This document shows positions 26,701 to 34,406 of a stretch of DNA of 64,000 bases, in pieces. This DNA comes from Maribacter sp. (GTDB lineage Bacteria > Bacteroidota > Bacteroidia > Flavobacteriales > Flavobacteriaceae), in assembly GCA_002749285.1 (NCBI GenBank), contig PDPR01000010.1, positions 62,001 to 126,000 on the forward strand, in the 5' to 3' direction. A program made the position numbers and the translations under genes. Positions within the stretch are counted from its first letter, which is position 1; every line of letters begins with the position of its first letter. Below the pieces are notes generated by a model. It saw only the letters and a list, made by a program, of their open reading frames with translations, was not told where the DNA came from and made no database searches.

Positions 26701-27282
26701 CGTATCGCTACTTGAGAGTGCTATCGTTACATCAGCTGTGGGCTCCGATTCCAAGGTTACCGTAAAAGTATCAGTGTCCCCTAGTTCCGTTGTCGTTAAA
26801 TCGGTTGTGGGACTTATGCTTACACCCGCTGTATCATTATCTATAATTGTACCCATAGCATTACCTCCCCCTGAGAGTCCAACCCCATTGGTAGGTGTAC
26901 CAAGTTGAACCGTGAAAAACTCACCAATGCCTTCATCAATAAAATCATCTGTAATAGACACGATAATCTCTCTGGTTTCACCAGTAAAACCAGCAAAATT
27001 CAAAATACCTGTGCTATTGTCATAATCAACTCCACCCGTGGCGGTACCATCAAAAAAGGAATAAGTTACCGTTGTGCCAAGGAACAACGTTGCAGTATTA
27101 AGCGTAACTTCGAAAACCATATTACCAACATCCTCGTTTTCCGTTACATTTTCAATTGAAAGGGTCTGCCCATACCCACTAACGGACAACAACAGCAACG
27201 CCCCAAAAAACAATAACTTTCCGGAAATCTTGGACATGGCTTGAAATGGGGTAACCATGGTATATTCTCTTTTCTTTTTCAT
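23731..27282 (-). CDS. Calx-beta adhesin-like protein with type B T9SS sorting domain
   Basis: An 1183-residue secreted protein. After a signal peptide (LLFFGALLLLSVSGYGQ) come five Calx-beta-like repeats (to about residue 560, each with the (V/T)xExxG...D(Y/T)...G(T/A)xxF pattern), then Ig-like/Cys-containing segments. A thrombospondin type 3-like calcium-binding DxDxDG array spans about 874-960, followed by a DUF11-like domain (about 965-1085). The C-terminal gliding-motility-associated domain starts near 1092 (FNQFSPNGDGTNDFLYINCI ... NTWDGTYNNKELPKGTYFYI ... KKGWIQIIR). The last is a type B T9SS signal. Probable role: surface adhesin or gliding-type fibre, partnered with the adjacent PorP/SprF and OmpA proteins. 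Codon repeats reflect the Asp/Thr-rich composition. Confidence 0.92.
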   Translation of the reverse strand: MKKKREYTMVTPFQAMSKISGKLLFFGALLLLSVSGYGQTLSIENVTENEDVGNMVFEVTLNTATLFLGTTVTYSFFDGTATGGVDYDNSTGILNFAGFTGETREIIVSITDDFIDEGIGEFFTVQLGTPTNGVGLSGGGNAMGTIIDNDTAGVSISPTTDLTTTELGDTDTFTVTLESEPTADVTIALSSSDTGEGTVPLGVTIFAASWNTGVVVTVTGEDDVIVDGPQDYTIITGDVTSGDTEYNALGAGDVADISVINKDDDYYTATITATDDTATEAGTTDNGTFTVDLGFVNDTGSDITVNFDRSGSATHITDYADIGASVPIASGQRTGTVTINPVDDALIEDPETVTLTLDTGTGYVVGTPSSATVTITSDDTSTISINDPAAVNEGDSGTSILSFIVSIDASDPATAITVDYTISGGNENGNTGTLTFPAGTTILSRTISVTTNGDTVVEADEIISVTLDSSSANATITDDVGISSFTDDDSAGLVINDVFVNEEDGTATFTVTLNGNVLLGTTVNYQTSDNTAVSGDDYTTVSGAVTFGSGNNQTRTINIPLIDDGVLESTETFFVDLYNSTNSFVPITDNRGIATIEDDDNCAPAPILNTAVQTTFCGTFTYDDGTPMSLNDYTDSTAPAGMALTWSRVSDPLNENAHLDPLDVASPPNEGSYYGFFYDEANECASDVIEIELTLNEIPEIDGTIGDERCGAGEVTVSASAAADADTPPTFNWYDSATGGNLLGTGLNYTDTITSTTSYYVEAMANGCVSERQEVIATIHPSPSAGTTTNSSACSIAANGTSIRDLDDLITGQSSGTWSVTTDPSNSIVLGGDNIVDFEGLADGSYVFTYTTDDADPPFCDNVSSQVTITVNDCDVDTDLDGLFDGIEAILDTNPNNVDSDGDGIEDGVEVGNDFENPLDGDSDGIIDALDSNILDTDMDGVVDQLDPGNTNPCMPDPNNELCEATVDLEITKTVDVDYVRVNEQFTFTITVNNISQEDAASIRVSEVLDPVGFRHVSHFTGAGNGVYDEVAGTWDIPMLNAGDSAILVILVETVSSGSYENTATILEVSPFDIDPSNNEAMLTVEIGERSNNECGFLFNQFSPNGDGTNDFLYINCITNPEYAGNSLEIYDRYGNQVFATKDYDNTWDGTYNNKELPKGTYFYILDLADGSEVKKGWIQIIR

Positions 27283-27309
27283 AGACCGTTTTTTTTAAAC
27301 CTACCGCAC

Positions 27310-27342
27310 CAAAAATAGCATTGATAAACCTGTATGGCCAAA
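27310..27342 (-). promoter_or_regulatory. Promoter of the adhesin-PorP-OmpA operon
   Basis: On the minus strand TTTG (27339-27342), a 21-base spacer and TATTTTTG (27310-27317) match the Bacteroidota TTG...TAnnTTTG promoter. It lies 28 bases upstream of the adhesin start codon. The 8-base gap to the PorP/SprF gene and the 107-base gap to the OmpA gene suggest one transcript. Confidence 0.5.
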
Positions 27343-27449
27343 CCAAAAAATAGGAAGTCAATATTACTAAAAAAAAAAGCTATCACCTTAATTCCTAGGA
27401 CTAAAACAGGCTTTTTTGGCTCAAATGCAATGTACTGGGTCAAGACCCT

Positions 27450-28334
27450 TTAGGACACCTCTGCCGAAACGGCCTCAACCGTGGGTTCAATTTTCTTGAC
27501 CAAGCCCTGCAATACCTTTCCCGGACCTACTTCGATAAACAATGTGGCCCCATCCTTAACCATATTCTGTACACTTTGTGTCCATTTCACGGGGGATGTC
27601 AATTGGGATATCAGATTCCTCTTTATCTCATCGGCATTGCTTACCGCTGTCGTGCCCACATTTTGGTAAATGGGGCACTTTGGTGCCGAAAAGACCGTAG
27701 CCTCGATGGCTGCTGCCAACTGCTCTTCGGCCGGCTTCATCAAAGGGGAATGGAATGCACCACCTACGGGAAGCACCATGGCCCTACGGGCACCTGCCTC
27801 CTTCAAGCTTACACAAACGGCATTAATGGCATCAACCTCTCCCGAGACGACCAATTGCCCAGGGCAATTATAATTTGCCGCTACCACAATACCATCGGTC
27901 TCCCCACAGATTCTTTCAACCACCCCATCATCCAACCGCAATACGGCCGCCATGGTCCCTGGTTGCAATTCACAGGCTTTCTGCATGGCCAATGCCCTTT
28001 GTGAGACCAATTTCAATCCGTCCTCAAAATTCAACACCCCGTTGGCCACCAAGGCCGAGAATTCCCCCAAGGAATGGCCGGCGACCATTTCCGGCCTAAA
28101 GGCATCACCCATGACCTTGCTCAATATCACCGAATGGAGAAATATGGCAGGTTGGGTCACCTTGGTTTGTCTTAGGTCCTCATTGGCCCCTCTGAACATG
28201 ATGTCCGTAATTGGAAAACCCAGGATTTCATTGGCACTTTCGAACAACTCTTGGGCCAATGGGTATTTTTCATAAAGATCCAATCCCATACCTACGAATT
28301 GGGCTCCTTGACCGGGAAATATATATGCATTCAT
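27450..28334 (-). CDS. fabD: Malonyl-CoA:ACP transacylase FabD
   Basis: About 294 residues, the usual FabD length. N-terminal GQGAQFVGMG, nucleophile elbow GHSLGE with Ser88, and GGAFHSPLM with catalytic His195 identify malonyl-CoA:ACP transacylase. This enzyme loads malonate on ACP for fatty-acid elongation. I start at 28334 (MNAYIFPGQG), as the family begins directly with this strand; an in-frame ATG 15 codons upstream would add an atypical leader. It is followed, on the same strand, by the gene-free promoter region of the T9SS operon, and preceded by the gamma-carbonic anhydrase gene. Confidence 0.95.
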   Translation of the reverse strand: MNAYIFPGQGAQFVGMGLDLYEKYPLAQELFESANEILGFPITDIMFRGANEDLRQTKVTQPAIFLHSVILSKVMGDAFRPEMVAGHSLGEFSALVANGVLNFEDGLKLVSQRALAMQKACELQPGTMAAVLRLDDGVVERICGETDGIVVAANYNCPGQLVVSGEVDAINAVCVSLKEAGARRAMVLPVGGAFHSPLMKPAEEQLAAAIEATVFSAPKCPIYQNVGTTAVSNADEIKRNLISQLTSPVKWTQSVQNMVKDGATLFIEVGPGKVLQGLVKKIEPTVEAVSAEVS

Positions 28335-28484
28335 AATTTTTTGGGTTTTGGACAGTAAAAATAGGGAATATTCCCTCAAAGATTAAGGTAATAGGACAAA
28401 AATACCCTTTCTGAACCGGTATCGAACAAAAAGCACCACTTTGAAAAACGGCCTGATCATGGCGGTACAACAAATGGCAAGCGG

Positions 28485-29000
28485 CTATTCCTCCTTAAAC
28501 CAGCTTGAATATTTTATATAGGCATTGGCGATCCTATCGACCTCCCCCTTACTCAATGCAGGGCTTATATCCTTTATTTTTTTTGCGGGCATCCCTGCAA
28601 AAATAGAGCCTTCAGGCACGTGGGTCCCTTTGGTCAAAACAGCCCCCGCCGCAATAATACTATTGCTTTCGACCACACAATCATCCATGATAATGCTCCC
28701 CATCCCTACCAGGACATTATCCTTGATGGTGCAACCGTGCACAAGGGCATTGTGCCCTATGGAAACGTTATTGCCTATGGTTGTGGGCGATTTTTCATAC
28801 GTACAATGCACTACGGCACCATCCTGTACATTCACCTTGTTCCCCATTTTTATAAAATGCACATCCCCTCTAAGGACCGCATTGAACCAAACACTACATT
28901 GATCGCCCATAGTAACCTCACCTACAACGGTGGCGTTTTCCGCTATAAAACAATCCTCTCCTATTATTGGGGTTTTCCCCCTAACCGATTTTATCAACAT
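28485..29000 (-). CDS. Gamma-carbonic anhydrase / hexapeptide-repeat protein (PaaY/YrdA-like)
   Basis: A 171-residue left-handed beta-helix protein built from hexapeptide repeats. The hallmark segments are CSVWFNAVLRGDVHFIKMG, NVQDGAVVHCTYEK, TIGNNVSIGHNALVHGCTIK and the tail GSIFAGMPAKKIKDI. The three metal-ligand histidines of gamma-class carbonic anhydrases are expected at HCTY, GHNALVH. Bacterial YrdA/PaaY-type members bind zinc or iron, but carbonic anhydrase activity varies, so function is a family inference. It lies between fabD and the LytTR response regulator on the same strand. Confidence 0.88.
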   Translation of the reverse strand: MLIKSVRGKTPIIGEDCFIAENATVVGEVTMGDQCSVWFNAVLRGDVHFIKMGNKVNVQDGAVVHCTYEKSPTTIGNNVSIGHNALVHGCTIKDNVLVGMGSIIMDDCVVESNSIIAAGAVLTKGTHVPEGSIFAGMPAKKIKDISPALSKGEVDRIANAYIKYSSWFKEE

Positions 29001-29028
29001 TGGTTGTATCTTATTTTATTATCGAGTA

Positions 29029-29757
29029 TCAAAAATAAGCTAATAATTCCTTCTTTTTAGATGCCGAGACCAAAAGTTCCCTTCCGTTTGAGACAACGAC
29101 ACTGCCCCCTTTCCCTTTTTTATATTTGACTATCTCGTTTATATTCACCAGATAGGATTTATGGATGCGCACAAAGGGAAATCGCGCTAGGGCATCCTCA
29201 AAATACTTGAGGGTCTTACTTACCAAGATCTTCTTGTCCCCCAAATGGATCTCGGTATAATTGTCATCGGCCTTACAGTAAAAGATCTCGTTGATGTTCA
29301 ACACTTGGAAACCGTCTTGCTGGGGTATGGTGATCTTACCTTCCACACTTGGCAATTGGGCGCTCAACACCTTGTTCTCCAAGGCTGTTTCCTTGGATTT
29401 TATTTCCGAAACGTATTCCACGGCCTTTATCAATTCATCTATATTAATGGGCTTCATCAAATAATATGCCGCATGGTTGTTGAGGGCATCCATCGCATAT
29501 TGGCTATATGCCGTAACAAAGACCGTTTCAAACTCCCTATCGGGCAATTGGTCCAAAAGGTCAAAAGCATTCCCATAAGGCATTTCAACATCCAGAAAAA
29601 CGAGGTCCAGATCATTATTCCGAATAAGATCAAGGGCCTCCCTTATTGAAGCTGCCTCCCCCAGGACCGTTACATCCCCACAATATTTCGACACGTAGTT
29701 ATGGAGTATCTCCCTACTATTGGCCTCATCTTCCACAATAAGTGCTTTTAATCCCAT
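29029..29757 (-). CDS. LytTR-family response regulator
   Basis: A 242-residue two-component regulator. The receiver domain starts LKALIVEDE and carries the phospho-acceptor Asp56 in LVFLDVEMP, then VFVTAYSQYAMDALN and the conserved Lys in YYLMKPI. The C-terminal LytTR DNA-binding domain (about 140-242) contains DNYTEIHLGDKKILVSKTLK and PFVRIHKSYLVNINEIVKYK. The gene overlaps the upstream LytS-type kinase by 10 bases, so the pair is translationally coupled and forms a cognate system. Confidence 0.95.
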   Translation of the reverse strand: MGLKALIVEDEANSREILHNYVSKYCGDVTVLGEAASIREALDLIRNNDLDLVFLDVEMPYGNAFDLLDQLPDREFETVFVTAYSQYAMDALNNHAAYYLMKPINIDELIKAVEYVSEIKSKETALENKVLSAQLPSVEGKITIPQQDGFQVLNINEIFYCKADDNYTEIHLGDKKILVSKTLKYFEDALARFPFVRIHKSYLVNINEIVKYKKGKGGSVVVSNGRELLVSASKKKELLAYF

Positions 29758-31976
29758 GTATTCTTTTTTTTATCCTTTTTTAAGGTGAAGTGAATCTTGG
29801 TACCACTACCGTCACTATCCAAATCGGCAATACGTACGTCTACCTTGTCCTTGTACATCTGATTGAGAATGGCGATCCGTTTACTGATATTGCCCATACC
29901 TTTTGATTTTTGCTTTTTCTGGTTCTGGGTCTTCAGGATAGCGGATTTCTTTCTTCCGATACCATTGTCCTCAATACTGATCTGAATGGTATCCGTATCT
30001 ATATTTTCCAAATGGATACGCAAATTTCCCTTGCCCTCCTTATAGCGAAGACCGTGCCATATTGCATTTTCAACATAAGGCTGAAGGAGCATGGGTGGAA
30101 TCCAGTAACTCTCCATGACGATATTCTCATCAACATCTATGGTATAATCGAACTTATCGGGGAAACGGGAATGCTCCAACTTCACATAAAGCCGCAGCAA
30201 TTCCAACTCCTTGGCCAAGGGAATGAAATCTTCCTCGGAGTTTTCCAATACCGACCGCATCAATGTTGAGAAATCACTCAAATACCTATTGGCACTGCGC
30301 TCATCGCTCTTGGCTATATAACTGTTCACCGAGTTCAAGGCATTGAAAATAAAGTGTGGGTTCATCTGTGAACGCAAGGATTTCAAGGCCAGAAGATTAT
30401 TGGCCAGTTTTTGTTGCTGGTTGCTCCTATAAAAAAAGAAAGCTGCCAAGCCCATTAACAACATCCCTAAAAGTAAGGAATAGATTACCCAGTTTTTTCT
30501 TTTGTTGCTTTCCTCCTGCAGTTGTTGACCGGTAATGGCCAGATCGTACTTACTCTGGGACAGTTGCCGTTCTTGTTCGAGCCCATCGATACGACTCTGT
30601 TTGGCCGCAATTTCGCGGTTTAGCCTTGCAGCACGGGATATTTCCTGTTCCTTACGGATGTACAGGGTATCTACAACGGCCACATAGTCTTGATAGGTCT
30701 CCAATGCCTTATTGAATTCCCCTTTGTACTCATATGCCTCTGACAACTTTCGTGTGGCATCCTTTTGAATGATCAGATCATCCTCGCTATCTGCCTCAAC
30801 GATACTCTTTTGAAGATAGGGTATGGCCTCATCATAGTTGTCCTTTGCTATATATGCGTTTGCAATCTTATAATTGATGCGTTGTGAGGTGATGGGCCCA
30901 GGGGATTCCGGTTTGCCAACATTTACTTCTGCCTTGCCGGGCAATTCCCCAAGTTCATCCAAACTCTGCTTACGCAATTGTATTTCCTCATCAAACCTGT
31001 TTTTCTTATTGTAAAAATCCGCCACTTTTTCCTTTTCCTGTATAGATCGTCGGGGCGCCTGCCGTTTGGCCAGTTTCAATGAATTGGAATAATACCCTTC
31101 TGCCTCGATATTCCGGTTTCCCTTTACATAGGCATCGGCGATCCTCGAATTCAGGTCGGTCACTTTTGGGGCAATCTGGTTTTTCTCGGCAATGGCCAAT
31201 CCCCTGGAGTAAAAAGCCACGGCCTCATCAACATTTCCCATCCCCAAATAGGCATCCCCCAAATACTCATAGAGTTCCACTTTTTGAAATGGAACCATTT
31301 TCCTGACCTTCGTCAAGGGCAACAAGGTTTGCTCTGCCTCTACAAAATCCTTATTGAGCACATAGGCCTTTCCCAATAAGAACGTGGCCCTAGTGGTAGT
31401 CTTGGCCTCCAAGGCATCTGAAAGGTTGGTAATGGCAAGGTCATATTGCTTATGGTGGATATAAACCTCGCCCAGGACCGTCAAAGACCTTGATAGCCTA
31501 CCTTTATCGGCCCTTCCCCCTAAATGTGCGATTGATTTTGTGACGAAGTCAATACTTTTTTCGATATCGTTCTTTTTATAATAATTGGCCGAGTCCAGAT
31601 AAAGTGCGTGTAACGATAACCTGTTAAGGGAGACCTTACCGCTTCGAACACTGCCGCCGATTTTCCCAACATAACCCTTGACCTTTACGTCAATATCCTC
31701 ACTACTTCGGATTCGGTGGCGCACTGTTTCAAAATGAGGGCTCTGGAATACGAGTTCCTCCCCTATGAAAGCATCAATCTTAAATTCACCAAATGTATTG
31801 GTCAACGTATAGGCACCTGAATTCGCGGAAACCTCGACCCCTGATATGGGCGAACCATCCTCCATTCCTTTCACCGTACCCTTGACCTGGATCTTGGACT
31901 GTGATGCCAAAACTTGGGGGAAACAGGAGAACATTCCTATAAGCAATAGCAGTATTATGTGGCTTTTTCTTTTCAT
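29748..31976 (-). CDS. TPR-containing LytS-type sensor histidine kinase
   Basis: A 742-residue kinase with a signal peptide (HIILLLLIGMFSCFPQVLAS). A carboxypeptidase-regulatory-like beta domain follows (about 30-115; IQVKGTVKGMEDGSPISGVE), then a long TPR array (about 120-430), a coiled coil, and a single transmembrane helix near 495-516. The cytoplasmic His_kinase domain has the phospho-acceptor His in QMNPHFIFNALNSVNSY (about 541), and the HATPase domain has PPMLLQPYVENAIWHG and IEDNGIGR. TPR sensors of this layout are frequent in Flavobacteriia, but the N-terminal regulatory-like beta domain is an unusual addition. Partner: the overlapping LytTR regulator. The signal is unknown. Confidence 0.92.
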   Translation of the reverse strand: MKRKSHIILLLLIGMFSCFPQVLASQSKIQVKGTVKGMEDGSPISGVEVSANSGAYTLTNTFGEFKIDAFIGEELVFQSPHFETVRHRIRSSEDIDVKVKGYVGKIGGSVRSGKVSLNRLSLHALYLDSANYYKKNDIEKSIDFVTKSIAHLGGRADKGRLSRSLTVLGEVYIHHKQYDLAITNLSDALEAKTTTRATFLLGKAYVLNKDFVEAEQTLLPLTKVRKMVPFQKVELYEYLGDAYLGMGNVDEAVAFYSRGLAIAEKNQIAPKVTDLNSRIADAYVKGNRNIEAEGYYSNSLKLAKRQAPRRSIQEKEKVADFYNKKNRFDEEIQLRKQSLDELGELPGKAEVNVGKPESPGPITSQRINYKIANAYIAKDNYDEAIPYLQKSIVEADSEDDLIIQKDATRKLSEAYEYKGEFNKALETYQDYVAVVDTLYIRKEQEISRAARLNREIAAKQSRIDGLEQERQLSQSKYDLAITGQQLQEESNKRKNWVIYSLLLGMLLMGLAAFFFYRSNQQQKLANNLLALKSLRSQMNPHFIFNALNSVNSYIAKSDERSANRYLSDFSTLMRSVLENSEEDFIPLAKELELLRLYVKLEHSRFPDKFDYTIDVDENIVMESYWIPPMLLQPYVENAIWHGLRYKEGKGNLRIHLENIDTDTIQISIEDNGIGRKKSAILKTQNQKKQKSKGMGNISKRIAILNQMYKDKVDVRIADLDSDGSGTKIHFTLKKDKKKNTWD

Positions 31977-32169
31977 TACTTATTAAACACAACGTAAACT
32001 TAGCTGATTTATGCGGCAATAAAAAATACCGAAAAGCCCAAAAAGACCCCCTATTACTTACAAAAACACTGGTTTACCCAACCAAGGTGCCACTTTACTC
32101 ATTGAACAGGGGACTTACCTCATTGCTTGTTTTTTTACAAAAGATCCAGAAATACATTTACCCTATAAA

Positions 32170-33039
32170 ATGAAACCAATGGACATAAAAACAAAACGGA
32201 AGAATAAAACAAAAAAGATTACATTGATTCTTTGCATTGGATTTTTCGCACTCTTTGCCTATCGTTTATCAACGGCAAAAAAAGAAGCCCCCTATCCTGG
32301 GGCATTCTCCCACCAACCCGAGGTTTTGGAATCCGATCTTCAGGTCCGTAAAAACTATGCGACAATAAGGCATAAGGTCCAGTCCGGACAGGCCCCTATC
32401 CGTATTGACCAGAAATACGAAAAAATCGCTGATATAAAATCGTCTACAAATGAGTTTGACCTGAACGAACAACGACTAAGAAAACAAATTTCGGCCTTTA
32501 ATGGACTCATACAGTTCGAGAGCAAAAACGGCAATTCCGGTTTCCGCAACCTGAACCTGATTATCGGGGTGCCCCCCAAGCATTTCGATTCCATGTACCG
32601 GGAACTTGTTAAGATCGGCACCGTACAGGCCAAACAAATCACCAAAAAAGACAAGACCAATGAATACAAGGAACTCCGTGCCAAAAAACTATCGCTTGAA
32701 AAAACAAGAAGCTCATTGATCGCCCTCAAGTCCAAGGGAGGACACATTGGGGAATACATGCAACTTGAAAACAGGATTCTTGAGATCGAACAACAATTGC
32801 AGGACCTAGGGGTGAGCCTGGGGAACTTTGATGAGGAAAATGAATTCTGTACCGTGAAATTCTCCCTCACCGAAGTCAATGAATACAGGATGACCCTATC
32901 CGAAAGGATAGAATCGGCTATTACCTGGACCTTACTCACCTACCTCAAACTAATGTTCACCATAGCCTTGATGGCAGGTTCAGCCTTACTTATTGTCCTT
33001 GTCTTGGAAAAATTCCGTCAAGGAAAACCAACAAAATAA
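32170..33039 (+). CDS. DUF4349 domain protein
   Basis: A 289-residue envelope protein with an N-terminal helix (ITLILCIGFFALFAYRL), a periplasmic DUF4349 domain, a central coiled coil (about 165-215: KKLSLEKTRSSLIALKSKGG, LENRILEIEQQLQDLG), and a C-terminal transmembrane helix (LMFTIALMAGSALLIVLVL). Family function is not established to my knowledge. A second ATG at codon 4 is an equally good start. It is followed after 12 bases by the vWA protein gene, which suggests a two-gene operon and perhaps a joint envelope function. Confidence 0.82.
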   Translation: MKPMDIKTKRKNKTKKITLILCIGFFALFAYRLSTAKKEAPYPGAFSHQPEVLESDLQVRKNYATIRHKVQSGQAPIRIDQKYEKIADIKSSTNEFDLNEQRLRKQISAFNGLIQFESKNGNSGFRNLNLIIGVPPKHFDSMYRELVKIGTVQAKQITKKDKTNEYKELRAKKLSLEKTRSSLIALKSKGGHIGEYMQLENRILEIEQQLQDLGVSLGNFDEENEFCTVKFSLTEVNEYRMTLSERIESAITWTLLTYLKLMFTIALMAGSALLIVLVLEKFRQGKPTK

Positions 33040-33051
33040 AAAACAAATATC

Positions 33052-34236
33052 ATGAAAAACACAAATCGAATTCTAGGAATGTGCCTATTGGCAATAACGA
33101 CCCATACAGCCTACGGCTGTGAATCAAGTCCGAAAAACACAAAGAACAAAGCCTTTATAGCTGAAACTGTGATTGGGGAAGAAAATGAAAGACCAGACAA
33201 CAATACGGTCAAGATCGCCTTGTTACTGGACACCAGTAACAGTATGGACGGGTTGATCAACCAGGCCAAATCGCAACTTTGGGATATCGTAAACAAATTC
33301 ACCCATGCCAAATGTGGCAACGACAAACGCCCTAAATTGGAAATAGCCCTTTACCAGTATGGCAATGACAATCTATCATCCCGAGAAGGGTATATTCAGC
33401 AGGTCTTGGGTTTCAGCAATGATCTTGATGAGATCTCGGAAAAACTTTTTTCATTGACCACCAATGGAGGCGAGGAATACTGTGGACAGGTCATCCAAAC
33501 CTCATTGAAGCAATTGGATTGGGGCAAGAACCCTGACCACTTGAAGATGATCTTCATTGCCGGCAACGAACCCTTTACCCAAGGAAAATTAAATTACAAG
33601 GATGCCGTTGGCAATGCCGTGGAAAAGGATGTGGTTGTGAACACCATATTCTGTGGCGACTATGAACAAGGTATAGATACCGATTGGAAAGAAGCTGCCA
33701 TCATGACCGGAGGTGAATATTTGGCGATAGACCACAACAAACATATTGTGCACATCGACACCCCATATGATGACCTGATCATCGAGCTTAATTCCAAATT
33801 AAACAAAACCTATATATCGTATGGCCGTCTCGGTGCCTCTAAAATGGCCCTGCAAGCAGAACAGGATGCCAATGCGGAAGCCTTGGAGGAAGAGGTGATC
33901 GTCAAGAGGGCCGTAAGCAAAAGCTCCAGAATGTACAAAAATTCATCATGGGACCTAGTAGATGCAATAGACGACCAAGATTTTGACATCAAGGACATCG
34001 AAAAGGAACAATTGCCCGTCCAATTACAGAATAAGTCCACAGCAGAGATAAAACGCCATGTCGAAACAAAAAAGGCGGAGCGTGCCAACATCCAAAGAAA
34101 GATACAGGAACTCAATGCGAAACGCAATGCGTACATTGCCGAAAACCAAAAGGAAAATACCACTGGGGAATTGGAAAATGCCATGTTGGAGGCCATAAGG
34201 AAACAGGCCGAAAAGAAAAATTACACGTGGGATTAG
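33052..34236 (+). CDS. von Willebrand factor A domain protein
   Basis: A 394-residue exported protein. The N-terminal signal ends in a possible lipobox (AYG followed by Cys23), so it may be a lipoprotein. The vWA domain spans about 52-260 with a complete MIDAS start motif, DTSNS (Asp60), plus TTNGGEEYCG. The C-terminal ~130 residues are highly charged and coiled-coil-prone (AEIKRHVETKKAERANIQRK). vWA domains bind metal-dependent protein ligands; the partner is unknown, though the neighbouring DUF4349 protein, 12 bases upstream, is a natural candidate. The gene ends near the hairpin and repeat region shared with the convergent PorP/SprF gene. Confidence 0.88.
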   Translation: MKNTNRILGMCLLAITTHTAYGCESSPKNTKNKAFIAETVIGEENERPDNNTVKIALLLDTSNSMDGLINQAKSQLWDIVNKFTHAKCGNDKRPKLEIALYQYGNDNLSSREGYIQQVLGFSNDLDEISEKLFSLTTNGGEEYCGQVIQTSLKQLDWGKNPDHLKMIFIAGNEPFTQGKLNYKDAVGNAVEKDVVVNTIFCGDYEQGIDTDWKEAAIMTGGEYLAIDHNKHIVHIDTPYDDLIIELNSKLNKTYISYGRLGASKMALQAEQDANAEALEEEVIVKRAVSKSSRMYKNSSWDLVDAIDDQDFDIKDIEKEQLPVQLQNKSTAEIKRHVETKKAERANIQRKIQELNAKRNAYIAENQKENTTGELENAMLEAIRKQAEKKNYTWD

Positions 34237-34308
34237 TCCTGCCCTATAATCAACAACATCGACCCAAGGGTACGCAAGGCATGCTTCCGAAAAAACTTTT
34301 ATCATTTC

Positions 34309-34360
34309 GAGGCAAGCCTCGGGGAATCAAACCCTTTTTGGCCATTGCCCTGCAATCAAA
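34309..34360. repeat. Dispersed palindromic repeat, copy A
   Basis: The segment starts within the perfect palindrome CGAGGC-AA-GCCTCG and continues to ATTGCCCTGCAATCAAA. It is clearly related to 61619-61658 (GAGCCAAGCCTTGGG ... ATCGCCCTACAATCAAA), at about three quarters identity by hand alignment with one 2-base gap. Both copies are intergenic. It probably belongs to a family of small intergenic repeats in this genome. Confidence 0.55.
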
Positions 34361-34394
34361 CGCTATATACCATCCAAAATGGCATATAGCGTTT
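34358..34394. terminator. Hairpin between convergent genes (bidirectional terminator candidate)
   Basis: An 11-bp perfect stem AAACGCTATAT (34358-34368)/ATATAGCGTTT (34384-34394), extended inside by ACCAT/ATGG pairing. It lies between the vWA gene and the end of the convergent PorP/SprF gene. The T-run is only three bases, so termination strength is uncertain. Confidence 0.5.
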
Positions 34395-34406
34395 ATGTCC
34401 GTAAAC

